This document shows, piece by piece, positions 45,286 to 54,288 of a stretch of DNA of 64,000 bases. Numbering within the stretch: position 1 is the stretch's first letter; each line of letters begins with the position of its first letter. The position numbers and the translations under genes are program-made. The DNA is from Sulfuriflexus mobilis (GTDB lineage: Bacteria; Pseudomonadota; Gammaproteobacteria; AKS1), in contig NZ_AP018725.1 of the NCBI RefSeq assembly GCF_003967195.1, forward strand, positions 744,001 through 808,000, given 5' to 3'. The notes under the pieces are model-generated. The model did not search any database, was not told the origin of the DNA, and was given only the letters and a program-made list of their open reading frames with translations.

Positions 45286-45293
45286 TCAAATCA

Positions 45294-45325
45294 AAGGCTT
45301 ACCTATTACGGGTAAGCCTTTTTTT
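45294..45325 (+). terminator. rho-independent terminator after tRNA-Lys
   Basis: AAGGCTTACC pairs with GGTAAGCCTT around a short loop, followed by seven T, right behind the tRNA. Confidence 0.9.
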
Positions 45326-45458
45326 AATCTGATAGTCGGTACAGTACGCTGCCAGTACACTAGATAGTGCAGGGGTGTGCAGCATTGTTTTGGCATTCAT
45401 GTATTTATGACGGGCTTTGCCCGCGAAAGTAGGCGATGGCCTACTAATGTCTGATTTT

Positions 45459-46067
45459 TCATTTACTGGCTTGCCATAAATAAAAACTGGCAATGGTGCG
45501 GTAAGGCTGCCAGGCACTCGCAATGGAAACATATTTATCATGTCTTGTATCAGCGGCAAGCTGATAGTGGTGTTGCATGGATTTACGCAATACGAGATCG
45601 CCGACAGGGAAAACATCCAGTCGCTGTAGCGAGGCAATTAAGAATACATCGGCACTCCATTGGCCTATACCGGGATATTGCATCAGGGTATCGCGAATAG
45701 CCTCATCCTCCTGCTTTACCAATTTTCTGAAATTCAGTTTCCCCTCTGTAACAGCCCGAGAAAGGGTATGGATATAGTTGATTTTATTATATGAAATGCC
45801 ACATTCACGTAGTGTCGTATCTTTTAGTTTCAATACCCTCTCGGCTTTAAAATAACGTCCACCATGTTTGTCCAGGATTCGCTTTTCTATAGTCTTTCCA
45901 GCCTTGACTGAAAGCTGTTGGTTAATAATGGCGCGAACCAGAGAATGATAATAAGGTTTGCGGGTAGTGGTAAGCGTTAGTGGCTCGCCGTATTTTATTA
46001 TTTTTGCCATAACCGTATCGGTTTTTCGCAAATGGCATATTGCGGTGTTAAGTAATGATTTATCCAT
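45459..46067 (-). CDS. AlkA-like DNA-3-methyladenine glycosylase, 202 aa
   Basis: Helix-hairpin-helix GPD glycosylase for alkylated bases. SLVRAIINQQLSVKAG is the typical early helix; the HhH is LMQYPGIGQWSADVFLI, and the catalytic aspartate is in VFPVGDLVLRKSM. It lacks the extra N-terminal domain of E. coli AlkA, as in the short AlkA/MagA-like group. Convergent with the tRNA. Confidence 0.9.
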   Translation of the reverse strand: MDKSLLNTAICHLRKTDTVMAKIIKYGEPLTLTTTRKPYYHSLVRAIINQQLSVKAGKTIEKRILDKHGGRYFKAERVLKLKDTTLRECGISYNKINYIHTLSRAVTEGKLNFRKLVKQEDEAIRDTLMQYPGIGQWSADVFLIASLQRLDVFPVGDLVLRKSMQHHYQLAADTRHDKYVSIASAWQPYRTIASFYLWQASK

Positions 46068-46195
46068 ATGCCATATGCCTGTCTTCTACATAGTTCACAT
46101 CCCGGATTAATTACCCGTTATGAAAGCCTCATCTCTATCCGGGTTTGGCGTATGAAAAATATTTATATTAATGGGGCAGTCTTTGCTGGCATGAT

Positions 46196-46987
46196 TTATC
46201 GTGCCCGTCTCAAACTGTTGCGATCAAAATTTCTATCATTGAGGCCAATACGAAATTGATAGTTACTTAGTGTGAGAACGGTTGTTTTACCATTCTGTCG
46301 GTTGTCCATTACCTGTTCATGGGCTCGCCAGTATTTATCGAGATATTGTTTGTAGTTGTTAAATGTTAACGTCTTCAGTAGATCATCCTTCCGGTCATAG
46401 TATTCGACTTTTAACGGGATATAGCGTTGTTTATCGACCCAGACGATTTGCCGGGAATAACCCGAATGCTCGTAATTCGGATAATTTTCAATTACAAAAG
46501 TCTCTTGGTCATTTAGTTTTTCGTCGCGAAGATATTTATAATGATATTTGTCTACCTCAAATGAAGCGAGATCTTCATAAGCAAACTGGCTACCCATAAA
46601 AGGGCCGGATTTATTGGCAGAGGAAATACGTTTTACCCGTTTCAGGGCGGGTAGGTACAACCACTGATCATCGGCATTGATAACATGGGAAAAGGATAAA
46701 AATGCCGTGCCTTTGATGTCCCGAGGATTATCAAAGATGGTCAAGCTCTTATCACCATCGCCATTGACTTCAAGGAATTTGATACGGATTGAACGGCTGC
46801 TTTCTTCCCCCTGGCGGTTTCGCAGCACCATTTCCATACTCGCGGCGGCATCGCCCCAGCCCTGGTCGTTGCGGTCCACCTCTTGTGCAATGGCCAGTCC
46901 TTTTTCCTCAGCGGTACCAGCATGAACACTCATGAACGGTACTATAGTCACAGTAACCATCAATAATAATTGTCTAAAACGTTGCAT
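46196..46987 (-). CDS. LolA-like outer-membrane lipoprotein-sorting-type protein, 263 aa
   Basis: Exported (signal peptide LLLMVTVTIVPFMSVHA-G) half-barrel protein of the LolA/LppX-like fold annotated as outer membrane lipoprotein-sorting protein: SMEMVLRNRQGEESSRSIRIKFLEV, DQWLYLPALKRVKRISSANKSGPFMGSQFAYEDL and RQIVWVDKQRYIPLKVEYYD. These proteins bind lipids or hydrophobic molecules in the periplasm and are typically encoded beside an RND exporter, as here (14 bases after it). The ribosome-binding site is AAGGAGG. It is distinct from true LolA. Confidence 0.87.
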   Translation of the reverse strand: MQRFRQLLLMVTVTIVPFMSVHAGTAEEKGLAIAQEVDRNDQGWGDAAASMEMVLRNRQGEESSRSIRIKFLEVNGDGDKSLTIFDNPRDIKGTAFLSFSHVINADDQWLYLPALKRVKRISSANKSGPFMGSQFAYEDLASFEVDKYHYKYLRDEKLNDQETFVIENYPNYEHSGYSRQIVWVDKQRYIPLKVEYYDRKDDLLKTLTFNNYKQYLDKYWRAHEQVMDNRQNGKTTVLTLSNYQFRIGLNDRNFDRNSLRRAR

Positions 46988-47001
46988 AATTATCCTCCTT
47001 A

Positions 47002-49356
47002 TTAAGTGGTCTCAGTCACGGGATCAGTATTTATGACTGGAATTTTCTTTTTCGCATCCAGCTTCATGAGTAATGCGGGCAGGAATAGAAAATCGGCAAT
47101 CAGCGCAAAGGCGATAACAATTGACGTTAACAACCCCATGTCCGAGTTTAATTTGAATGTGGATAAGGTCAGGATCATAAAGCCAGAAATCAATACAGCT
47201 GAGGTTACCCATAGTGCCGTACCAACAGTTGAAAACGCATAACGCACGGCTTGTTCAACATCCAGGCCTTTTTCACGACGAGCACGTAAATATTTACTTA
47301 AAAAATGTACTGTATCATCAACGACAATACCCAAGGTCATGCCCGTGACGATTGAAAGCCCGACATTAATTTCACTCACCATCAGTCCCCATAGACCAAA
47401 CCCCATTGTGGCGGGTACAAGGTTTGGTACCAGGCTGATTAAACCTATTTTAATTGATCGTAATGCAAATATAAGAATAAAGGATATGAGCACCAATGCT
47501 ACAGTTGTACCAATTATCATGCTTTTAATATTACGTTTACCAATATGTGAGAACATGATGGTGGTGCTGGAGCCATCACTTTGTATCTCCGCACCATTTT
47601 GTTGTAGCCATGCCTGCGCGCGTTCTTCGAGCGCCAGTATCTTTGTAGTATTAATGTTCTTTATGGTTACGCTCATGCGTGTGGCAGACTTGTCAACATT
47701 GATCTGGTTATTCAAGTCAAGGCCATAGGGGAGTGACATTTCATATAATAATAAATATTGCGCCGATAAATTCCGCTCGCCGGGTAATATATAGAAGTCC
47801 TCTGAGTCTGCGTGCATATTCTTATTCAGGCGCTTCATGGTATCGGTCAGAGTGCTTACATGAATGACCTCTGGTTGTTGCTGGTACCAATTGGAAAATG
47901 CCTCCAGCCTATTAAGAAATTGCGGAGCAGAAATCCCCCCTGGGCCATATGATTTAACGGAATAGTCGATGCGATACATGCCCCCAAGGTTGTCTGACAC
48001 AAAGTCAGAGGCGGTGCGAAATGGTATGCTTTTATCAAAGTATTCTACAAAATTTTCGCCAAGATTGTTACGAGGTAGAAATGAACCTAATGTCAGTACA
48101 ATCAGGCTCATTCCAATCAATAACGAAGTGCGGCGACGAATGACAAATTCTGCAAGACGCAACATTGCTGAATTATCATCGAGTTTAGGCTTTGGCACCC
48201 GAACCGGGAGTATAGCCATCAGGGCAGGTAGAAATGTGATAGACAGAAAAAATGAAGCGCCCATGCCAACCGCAACAATATTACCGAGGTCGTGGAATGG
48301 TGGTGATTCACTAAAATTCATGCATAAAAAGCCAATAACCGTTGAAAGGCTGGTAAGGAACACGGGTTGCATATTAACGCGCAGGCTTTCGACGATAGCA
48401 TCCTGTTTTTGTTCGCCTATACGCATGGCGTGAAACATGCTCACCAATATGTGTATGGCATTGGCAACGGCAAGTGTCATGATAATGGTGGGTGCGACTG
48501 AGCTCGGCGGAGTAAGTTTTATCCCTGCCCAGCCAGAGAATCCCATGCCGACCATAATAGAAAAAACTATTATCCATAGCGTGCTGAAGGTGCTTGTCCA
48601 ACTACGCAAAAATAAACCAACCGCGATCAATATTACCAGAAAAGTAAGCGGCACCAATGTCGCCATATCTTTCATGGAAGAAGAAAAAAATGCATTGTTA
48701 AGCAGTACAATACCTGTCATATGAACGTCAATTTGAGGATACTGTTGTCGAATTTGATCGGCGATCCCATTAACTGCAGTAGTAATCTGAGGCATTTCAG
48801 TTTCAGGACTTATGCCGGGCAGCTGTACGGTAATATTAATTCCTGTGACATGTCCTTCAGATGAAATTATCCTATTAACCAACAGAGGCTCATTAAGTGC
48901 AACACGTCTTATGGTTTGAATATCCTGCTCGGATAATGATGCTGCGCCCTGATAAAGATCTTCGACAATGAGATCGTCATCATTTGCGTGGGTATATTGA
49001 AAATTACTGATTGAATCAACACGAGAGGAAAAGGGTACTTGCCAACCCATTCTGGTAATGTCTTCAACGGCTTGCAGGGTTTGTTTGTTAAATACATTGC
49101 CGCTTTTTGGTGCAAGCACGATTAAGACGTTATCATCTTTTGTATAGGTATTTTCAAGTCGCTCAAAAGCAAGCATTTGCGGGTTGTCGTCAGTAAAAAA
49201 TACATGATAGTCCCCGGTAAAACCTGCGTTACGTATCCCGCTGGTTATTGCCAGCACAAATAATAAGCTTAGAGCAATAACCGTCCAGCGATTCTGGACA
49301 ATCCAACGCGCATATATCGTAGTGCGATTGTTTATTTCTGAATTCTTATCTTGCAT
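47002..49356 (-). CDS. RND-superfamily (MMPL-like) exporter, 784 aa
   Basis: Twelve-helix RND protein about three quarters the size of AcrB pumps, of the HpnN/MmpL-like type thought to move lipids or hydrophobic compounds. TM1 is WTVIALSLLFVLAITSGI; a block of helices with VAPTIIMTLAVANAIHILVSMFHAM and SLSTVIGFLCMNFSE forms the first half and TGMTLGIVVDDTVHFLSKYLRARR the second. Paired aspartates (VVDDTVHF) are kept. Preceded by a GST gene, followed by the LolA-like partner, all on one strand. Confidence 0.9.
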   Translation of the reverse strand: MQDKNSEINNRTTIYARWIVQNRWTVIALSLLFVLAITSGIRNAGFTGDYHVFFTDDNPQMLAFERLENTYTKDDNVLIVLAPKSGNVFNKQTLQAVEDITRMGWQVPFSSRVDSISNFQYTHANDDDLIVEDLYQGAASLSEQDIQTIRRVALNEPLLVNRIISSEGHVTGINITVQLPGISPETEMPQITTAVNGIADQIRQQYPQIDVHMTGIVLLNNAFFSSSMKDMATLVPLTFLVILIAVGLFLRSWTSTFSTLWIIVFSIMVGMGFSGWAGIKLTPPSSVAPTIIMTLAVANAIHILVSMFHAMRIGEQKQDAIVESLRVNMQPVFLTSLSTVIGFLCMNFSESPPFHDLGNIVAVGMGASFFLSITFLPALMAILPVRVPKPKLDDNSAMLRLAEFVIRRRTSLLIGMSLIVLTLGSFLPRNNLGENFVEYFDKSIPFRTASDFVSDNLGGMYRIDYSVKSYGPGGISAPQFLNRLEAFSNWYQQQPEVIHVSTLTDTMKRLNKNMHADSEDFYILPGERNLSAQYLLLYEMSLPYGLDLNNQINVDKSATRMSVTIKNINTTKILALEERAQAWLQQNGAEIQSDGSSTTIMFSHIGKRNIKSMIIGTTVALVLISFILIFALRSIKIGLISLVPNLVPATMGFGLWGLMVSEINVGLSIVTGMTLGIVVDDTVHFLSKYLRARREKGLDVEQAVRYAFSTVGTALWVTSAVLISGFMILTLSTFKLNSDMGLLTSIVIAFALIADFLFLPALLMKLDAKKKIPVINTDPVTETT

Positions 49357-49401
49357 TTAATAACTCCGCGTTTTTAGTGGGATCAAGAATTACTGTAAAA
49401 G

Positions 49402-50064
49402 CTAAACCCTCCAGTTTGGAGGATAGGTATTGTCATAACCAGGAATGGATTCTATGCGCGTTATCCAACTGGCTATGCTCGGGTAATTTTTTTCTAAATG
49501 TTTAAGGTCGAGGTCTAGCGATTCAGCTTCCTTTAAAAGCATTGCGCGCAAAAGTGCCTGTATGAACGGAAATAGAACTATATCGGCGGCTGAAATTCTC
49601 TCACCTGCGATATAGTCAGACTTTTCAAGTAAGGCTTCCAGGGTCTTGAATTCAGCGCGTACATAACTGGCTGATTTTTCTATAGAATATAAATTGTCGC
49701 TGACATCGTCAAAGAAAACGGGCCGTACAATCCCGTCAATGGCTTCACGTAAGTAATTCTCGATCTCGAATACCCGTTGCCATATATGACTTGTCTCTCT
49801 TGCTGTGGTGCCAAATAATGGTCTTTCGGGGTGTTTGCGATCAAGATAGGCGAGAATCGCAACCGACTCATAGACGGATATATCACCATCTTTAAGAATG
49901 GGCAGCTGGCCGCGTGGATTCATCAATAGCATTTCAGGTGCCTGGTGCTCTTGTTTGGAGAATTCCAGTAGTCTGGAGTCGTAATTCAGGCCTTTGACTT
50001 CAAGTCCCAGCAAGGCTCGCCATGAGTAGGGGCTACCTGCACCCCAATATATTTCGTACGCCAT
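49402..50064 (-). CDS. glutathione S-transferase family protein, 220 aa
   Basis: N-terminal thioredoxin-fold with the start YEIYWGAGSPYSWRALLGLEVKGL (active-site serine likely in SPYS), the cis-proline NPRGQLPILKDGD and the ESVAIL glutathione-binding helix, then an all-helical C-terminal domain (ISAADIVLFPFIQAL). It would conjugate or reduce with glutathione in the cytoplasm; the substrate is unknown. First gene of the minus-strand unit GST-RND-LolA-like; the ATG has GGAG. The gene next to it is a divergent LysR regulator. Confidence 0.92.
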   Translation of the reverse strand: MAYEIYWGAGSPYSWRALLGLEVKGLNYDSRLLEFSKQEHQAPEMLLMNPRGQLPILKDGDISVYESVAILAYLDRKHPERPLFGTTARETSHIWQRVFEIENYLREAIDGIVRPVFFDDVSDNLYSIEKSASYVRAEFKTLEALLEKSDYIAGERISAADIVLFPFIQALLRAMLLKEAESLDLDLKHLEKNYPSIASWITRIESIPGYDNTYPPNWRV

Positions 50065-50170
50065 GTTTATTCTCCGGTTTTGCTTTTACCCGTACTGGGC
50101 CTGGAGTATAGATACTAATCGGTGCGTTTCTGCTATGAAAGCATTGAATTTGCAAATCACGGGTGCAATA

Positions 50171-51118
50171 ATGCACCACATGGACTGGGATAATTTACGA
50201 TTCTTTTTGACCGTTGCCCGTAAAGGCTCGTTGCGTGCTGCGTCTGAGGCCCTGTCTGTTAATCACTCGACGGTTTCACGTCGAATTACGTCTTTTGAGA
50301 AAAAGCTGGGTGTGCGTTTATTTGAACGATTGCCAAATGGCTATGTGCTGACCCCTACTGGCGAAGAAATGCTGAAATCAGCGCAACATATTGAAGACGA
50401 GGTCGTAAAGCTAGACCGTCAGGTCATCGGACGAGATGCACAATTAAATGGCGTGTTGCGGGTGACCATGCCCACCGCATTGGCAACGCATTTATTAATG
50501 CCTGATATTTCAGCCTTTACAAAGATGTATCCCAATATTCAACTGGAGCTGGCATTTTCCAGCGAAGAATTCAATTTACGCAAACGCGAGGCTGATATAG
50601 CGATTCGTCTGACGCCCAACCCACCGGACTATCTTGTAGGACGTCGTGTTTTACATCCGGCCAAGGGTGTATATGCCTCACATGACTACCTGAAGTCTAA
50701 GGATCTGGACAAACACCCGGATAAGTTAGACTGGATCGGCTGGGAAGAAATTTCTTCGCCAACGCAATGGAACAAGGATAGCCGGTTTTCATTATCGCCG
50801 GTTGTGCATAAAGCCGATGATTTGCTTGCACAACTTGAAGCAGTGAAGGCGAACATGGGAATTGCCATGTTGCCCTGTTTTCTGGCGGACACGGTCCCAT
50901 CACTGGAGCGACTGGAATTAATATCATCAAGAGGCACTTGTGGTGATTTATGGGTACTAACGCACGAAGACCTACGTGCCACGGCTCGTGTGAGGGCATT
51001 TATTGATTTTATGCTTGAGGCATTTGAGCGGCACCGCGATTTGTTGGAGGGGCGTCGTTATACGAGATCACTTGAGGAAATGGATACGATAGGCATATCA
51101 AAGATACAACACGGCTAG
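50171..51118 (+). CDS. LysR-family transcriptional regulator, 315 aa
   Basis: Winged-helix N-terminus WDNLRFFLTVARKGSLRAASEALSVNHSTVSRRITSFEKKLGVRLFERL is a textbook LysR HTH; the periplasmic-binding-like sensor domain follows. Divergently placed to the GST gene with about 100 bases between start codons, so it probably regulates that operon. The ATG 50171 is preferred over upstream in-frame starts (50063, 50135) because the HTH then begins within 6 residues; 50180 is also possible. Ligand unknown. Confidence 0.92.
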   Translation: MHHMDWDNLRFFLTVARKGSLRAASEALSVNHSTVSRRITSFEKKLGVRLFERLPNGYVLTPTGEEMLKSAQHIEDEVVKLDRQVIGRDAQLNGVLRVTMPTALATHLLMPDISAFTKMYPNIQLELAFSSEEFNLRKREADIAIRLTPNPPDYLVGRRVLHPAKGVYASHDYLKSKDLDKHPDKLDWIGWEEISSPTQWNKDSRFSLSPVVHKADDLLAQLEAVKANMGIAMLPCFLADTVPSLERLELISSRGTCGDLWVLTHEDLRATARVRAFIDFMLEAFERHRDLLEGRRYTRSLEEMDTIGISKIQHG

Positions 51119-51269
51119 CAGCGTCTCTAAGCGGGTGATGTAAATACAGTTTCTTTCTATATGTCTGAATCAGAAGTATATATCTAGACATACATTATAT
51201 TTTGTCATGGTGCGTATATACTGGCGAATGTTCACTGGGATAGTGACTAAAAAATAAAGAATTGTGAGT

Positions 51270-51704
51270 TTATTCTTTATTATATTTGGGAAAATCCTTT
51301 AAACAGCAGCGGCCGGAAGGGTTACTGGTGATACATGAGCAAAGCGCTGCTTTGGTTTGCCTAATAACAAAGCTCTTTGCCTCCGGCTGGGTTTGCGCCT
51401 CCAGATTAGAAATGCCAAAGCAGTAACAGCGCAATGCGCTATTTGAGTGATCCTTGATACCGATATGGGTCCTGACCTGGGATGTGGTTATTAGCGTATT
51501 GTCTTCGGCAAAGTAGACGACCTCGCAGGCCGGGTCATCACAATAGAAATACTTCTGTTCTTTTAATGCATGTATCCAGGGTTTGTCTATGTGCTGCAAT
51601 ACGGTTTTTCTTTGCACCTCAGGATAGTTATTGCCATTTCTCGGGCACTCGCATTTTACGGGTTTGGATTTCTTCTGGGCGTCTACGGAACAGCAATCAG
51701 ACAT
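51270..51704 (-). CDS. CopZ N-terminal-domain-like metal-binding protein, 144 aa
   Basis: Cysteine-rich cytoplasmic protein matching the N-terminal domain of the Archaeoglobus copper chaperone CopZ, which holds a [2Fe-2S] cluster and a zinc: YFYCDDPACEVVYFAEDNTLI, CYCFGISNLE, CSCITSNPSGRCCLKDF. An extra N-terminal cysteine group (DCCSVDA, KCECPRNG) is present. No classic ferredoxin-like HMA domain follows. It lies 2 bases behind the merC-like gene, so a role in mercury or copper handling is likely; which metal cannot be told. Confidence 0.8.
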   Translation of the reverse strand: MSDCCSVDAQKKSKPVKCECPRNGNNYPEVQRKTVLQHIDKPWIHALKEQKYFYCDDPACEVVYFAEDNTLITTSQVRTHIGIKDHSNSALRCYCFGISNLEAQTQPEAKSFVIRQTKAALCSCITSNPSGRCCLKDFPKYNKE

Positions 51705-51706
51705 GT

Positions 51707-52102
51707 TTACACCCTTGCATAGAGTTTTTTAGGTGGTAAGAAAATATCCCATATCGATACCAGCAACATGAGTGCGATACCGGTATACAGCAAGTAGGTA
51801 CTCCAGTTATATGCCCAAAGTGGGTATAGGGTTAACAAGACCAGGCTTGGGCCAGTGATGCCGGCCAATGTCCGGTACCAGACCTTATGCGAGATAAACG
51901 ACAACAGATTGGCAGCAAGGGCGATGGCTGCAAATATTGGCAACAGGGTATTGATAAAGATACCTTCGAACTGAGCCAGAAAACCCAGCCCGAGCGCGGT
52001 ACCAAGGGAACCCAGGGCGGGAAAGCAGGAGGCGCAGCCCATGGCGGCGATGAATGAGCCGAGGGCACCGGTCTTATCAAACAGGCGACTGAACCCATTC
52101 AT
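51707..52102 (-). CDS. merC: MerC-type mercury transporter, 131 aa
   Basis: Four-helix inner-membrane protein with the MerC motif GCASCFPALGSLG (paired cysteines at residues about 23-26) in the first helix. MerC brings Hg(II) into the cytoplasm for reduction or binding. Start ATG 52102 with AAGGATC ahead of it. Upstream lies a MerR-type promoter-operator, and the CopZ-like protein follows 2 bases after. No merA, merT, merP or merR gene is seen in the window, so the operon's outcome is uncertain. Confidence 0.82.
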   Translation of the reverse strand: MNGFSRLFDKTGALGSFIAAMGCASCFPALGSLGTALGLGFLAQFEGIFINTLLPIFAAIALAANLLSFISHKVWYRTLAGITGPSLVLLTLYPLWAYNWSTYLLYTGIALMLLVSIWDIFLPPKKLYARV

Positions 52103-52134
52103 AGGGGATCCTTAAAGATAATTTTGATAGCTGT

Positions 52135-52166
52135 AGTGTAAACTCTGTACCCCGGTACGGAGTCAA
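52135..52166 (-). promoter_or_regulatory. MerR-type promoter-operator of merC
   Basis: On the minus strand TTGACT (52166-52161) and TACACT (52140-52135) are separated by 20 bases, the long spacer of MerR-family promoters. A near-perfect dyad, ACTCCGTACC-GG-GGTACAGAGT (52163-52142), sits between them and overlaps the -35. It closely resembles the mer operator, TTGACTCCGTAC then GTACGGA. Confidence 0.85.
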
Positions 52167-52204
52167 GGCTGAATTGAAGAACATTAAGACCAATCATCAA
52201 TTAC

Positions 52205-52235
52205 AAAAGAAAAGGCCCCGCAACGCGGGGCCTTT
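52205..52235 (-). terminator. rho-independent terminator of soxB
   Basis: AAAGGCCCCGC pairs with GCGGGGCCTTT around a short loop, followed on the minus strand by a T-rich run. It lies 25 bases after the soxB stop. Confidence 0.85.
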
Positions 52236-52259
52236 CTACTACAGCCTTGAGAACGTGTA

Positions 52260-54020
52260 TCAGGCGATTCCGGGGTTGCCGGTAACGTTCTTGATCTTCG
52301 GTACGTTGAGGTCAATAGACTTGATGACCTTCTTTGAACGCAGGTAATCGGAAGTGATTTCCCATATCGGCCTGCCGTCAGCCTCGGTAAGCTCACGACC
52401 AACACTGGCCCAGCCTGCGACCTTGTATTTGCGGTTTGGGTCAATCGGCTGGCCGTTGAGTTCCATATCTGAAATACGCTTGCCTATGCGGGCAAGTGGG
52501 TCGATGCTGTATTTAAGGCCACCTACGCGAACCATGTCACCACCTTGCTGGTAGTAAGGGTCTTCGTTGAAGATATTATCGGCCACGTCTTCCAGCACGG
52601 TCTTGATGGTTTCGCCGGACAGTTCGTTAACGGTCACAATCGGATAGGTCATGGCAGTTTGTGTGGCCACTTCCTCGAAGGTGATCGGCTGGCCAGGGAG
52701 CACACTGACACCCCAACGGAAACCGGGTGAGAAGGCGATTTCGGCATCCTCGACTTCCAGCATGGAATCACAGATGAGCTGGTCAAAGGTGCCATTGAAG
52801 TTGCCGCGGCGATAGAGGACTTCTTCAGTAATGGCCAGTTCTTCATTGAGTTCCGAAAGGAAAGGCGCACGAACCTGGTCGATATAGGCCTGCATCTGCG
52901 GGTCCGGCTCGAGCATATTCGAGAATACCGGTAGCAATTTGTATTTGAAGTCACGAACCTTGCCGTTTTTGACATCGAAGTCGAGCACGGAGAGGAACTT
53001 GCTGTTGGAGCCGGAGTTGATAACCAGGGTAGTACCACCGGCGTTACTGACCTTGACCGGCTCTGGCACGGCGTCATGGGTATGGCCACCCATGATGGCG
53101 TCAATACCGGTAACACGGCTGGCCATCTTCAGGTCAACGTCCATACCGTTATGCGAGACCACTACCACGACCTGGGCGCCATCGGCACGGGCCTGGTCCA
53201 CGGCGGCCTGCATGCCGTCGTCACGGATACCGAAGCTCCAGTCTGGCACCATGAAACGAGGGTTGGCGATCGGTGTATACGGGAAGGACTGACCGATAAC
53301 CGCAACCGGGATACCGTTCTGTTCCTTGATGACGTATGGCTTGAAGACAGGCTCTTCAAATTCATTATCCACAACGTTCTGGGTGACAAAGTCGATGTGA
53401 CCCTTAAAGTCATTTTCCAGTACTTCACGAACGCGCTCGGCGCCAAAGGTGTATTCCCAGTGGCCGGTCATAATATCTACGCCAAGCAGCTTCTGTGCGT
53501 CGATCATGTCCTGGGCATTGGTGCGTAGCGAGGTCCAGGAACCCTGCCAGGTATCACCACCGTCAAGCAGCAGCGAAGCCGGGCGTTGGGCACGGATATT
53601 CTTCACCAGGGTCGCGAGGTGGGCAAAACCGCCGACCTTACCGAATTTCTGTGCGGCCTCGGCGAAGTCGATGTAGGTATAGGCGTGCGCCCAGGGAGTA
53701 TCAGGCTTGATGTTGTAGAACTTGAGCAGCTCTTCACCAACCAGATGCGGGGGGTTGCCGTACATGCTGGCGACACCGAGGTTGATATTCGGCTCACGGA
53801 AATAAATCGGCATGAGCTGGGCATGGCAGTCGGTGTAGTGCAGGAACGAGACGTTACCGAAGGCCGGCATCTCATAGATGTTAGTAGAGGCCGTGGTGGC
53901 CTTGGTGCTGCTGGTAGGCAGCTTTTGTGTCTCTGAGCCTGGCTCACAGCCACTCAGGTTTATGCCTGAGGCACTGGCTACGGCCAGCATCTGCAGGAAT
54001 TCTCGGCGAGAAATATTCAT
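52260..54020 (-). CDS. soxB: thiosulfohydrolase SoxB, 586 aa
   Basis: Periplasmic dimanganese hydrolase that releases sulfate from SoxY-bound thiosulfate. The N-terminus NISRREFLQMLAVASASG has a twin-arginine-like signal, followed by a cysteine (LSGC) that could be a lipid site. The metal-binding metallophosphatase-like motifs are visible: LHYTDCHAQLMP, DGGDTWQGSW, VSHNGMDVDLKM and GGHTHDAVPEP. C-terminal nucleotidase-like domain follows. It is last of the minus-strand sox set and has its own terminator; a 268-base gap separates it from soxA, possibly holding a promoter. Confidence 0.97.
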   Translation of the reverse strand: MNISRREFLQMLAVASASGINLSGCEPGSETQKLPTSSTKATTASTNIYEMPAFGNVSFLHYTDCHAQLMPIYFREPNINLGVASMYGNPPHLVGEELLKFYNIKPDTPWAHAYTYIDFAEAAQKFGKVGGFAHLATLVKNIRAQRPASLLLDGGDTWQGSWTSLRTNAQDMIDAQKLLGVDIMTGHWEYTFGAERVREVLENDFKGHIDFVTQNVVDNEFEEPVFKPYVIKEQNGIPVAVIGQSFPYTPIANPRFMVPDWSFGIRDDGMQAAVDQARADGAQVVVVVSHNGMDVDLKMASRVTGIDAIMGGHTHDAVPEPVKVSNAGGTTLVINSGSNSKFLSVLDFDVKNGKVRDFKYKLLPVFSNMLEPDPQMQAYIDQVRAPFLSELNEELAITEEVLYRRGNFNGTFDQLICDSMLEVEDAEIAFSPGFRWGVSVLPGQPITFEEVATQTAMTYPIVTVNELSGETIKTVLEDVADNIFNEDPYYQQGGDMVRVGGLKYSIDPLARIGKRISDMELNGQPIDPNRKYKVAGWASVGRELTEADGRPIWEITSDYLRSKKVIKSIDLNVPKIKNVTGNPGIA

Positions 54021-54240
54021 TAGGATTGAGATCCTCCGTTCACTATTTCGGGTGTATTGCCTGTTATTAGGGGCCTTATTGACCAGGCTTCGTTTTATTG
54101 TCCGTCATATTATTATTCAATTCCTGGACGCACATAATTTACCCATTCTAGCTGATTTTGCAGGTGCTCCTCAATGCCAAAAACGGCCTATTTAGCATTG
54201 GATAAGGCGGATTTTCTGAGTTTCTCCGGGTGAGGGCATA

Positions 54241-54271
54241 AAAAAAGCCCAACCAGAAGGTTGGGCTTTTT
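54241..54271 (-). terminator. terminator hairpin between soxA and soxB
   Basis: AAAAAGCCCAACC pairs with GGTTGGGCTTTTT around AGAA. Being symmetric in A and T runs it could act on either strand; it lies just 3' of soxA (minus strand). Confidence 0.85.
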
Positions 54272-54288
54272 GACAAACCAAGTACGTC

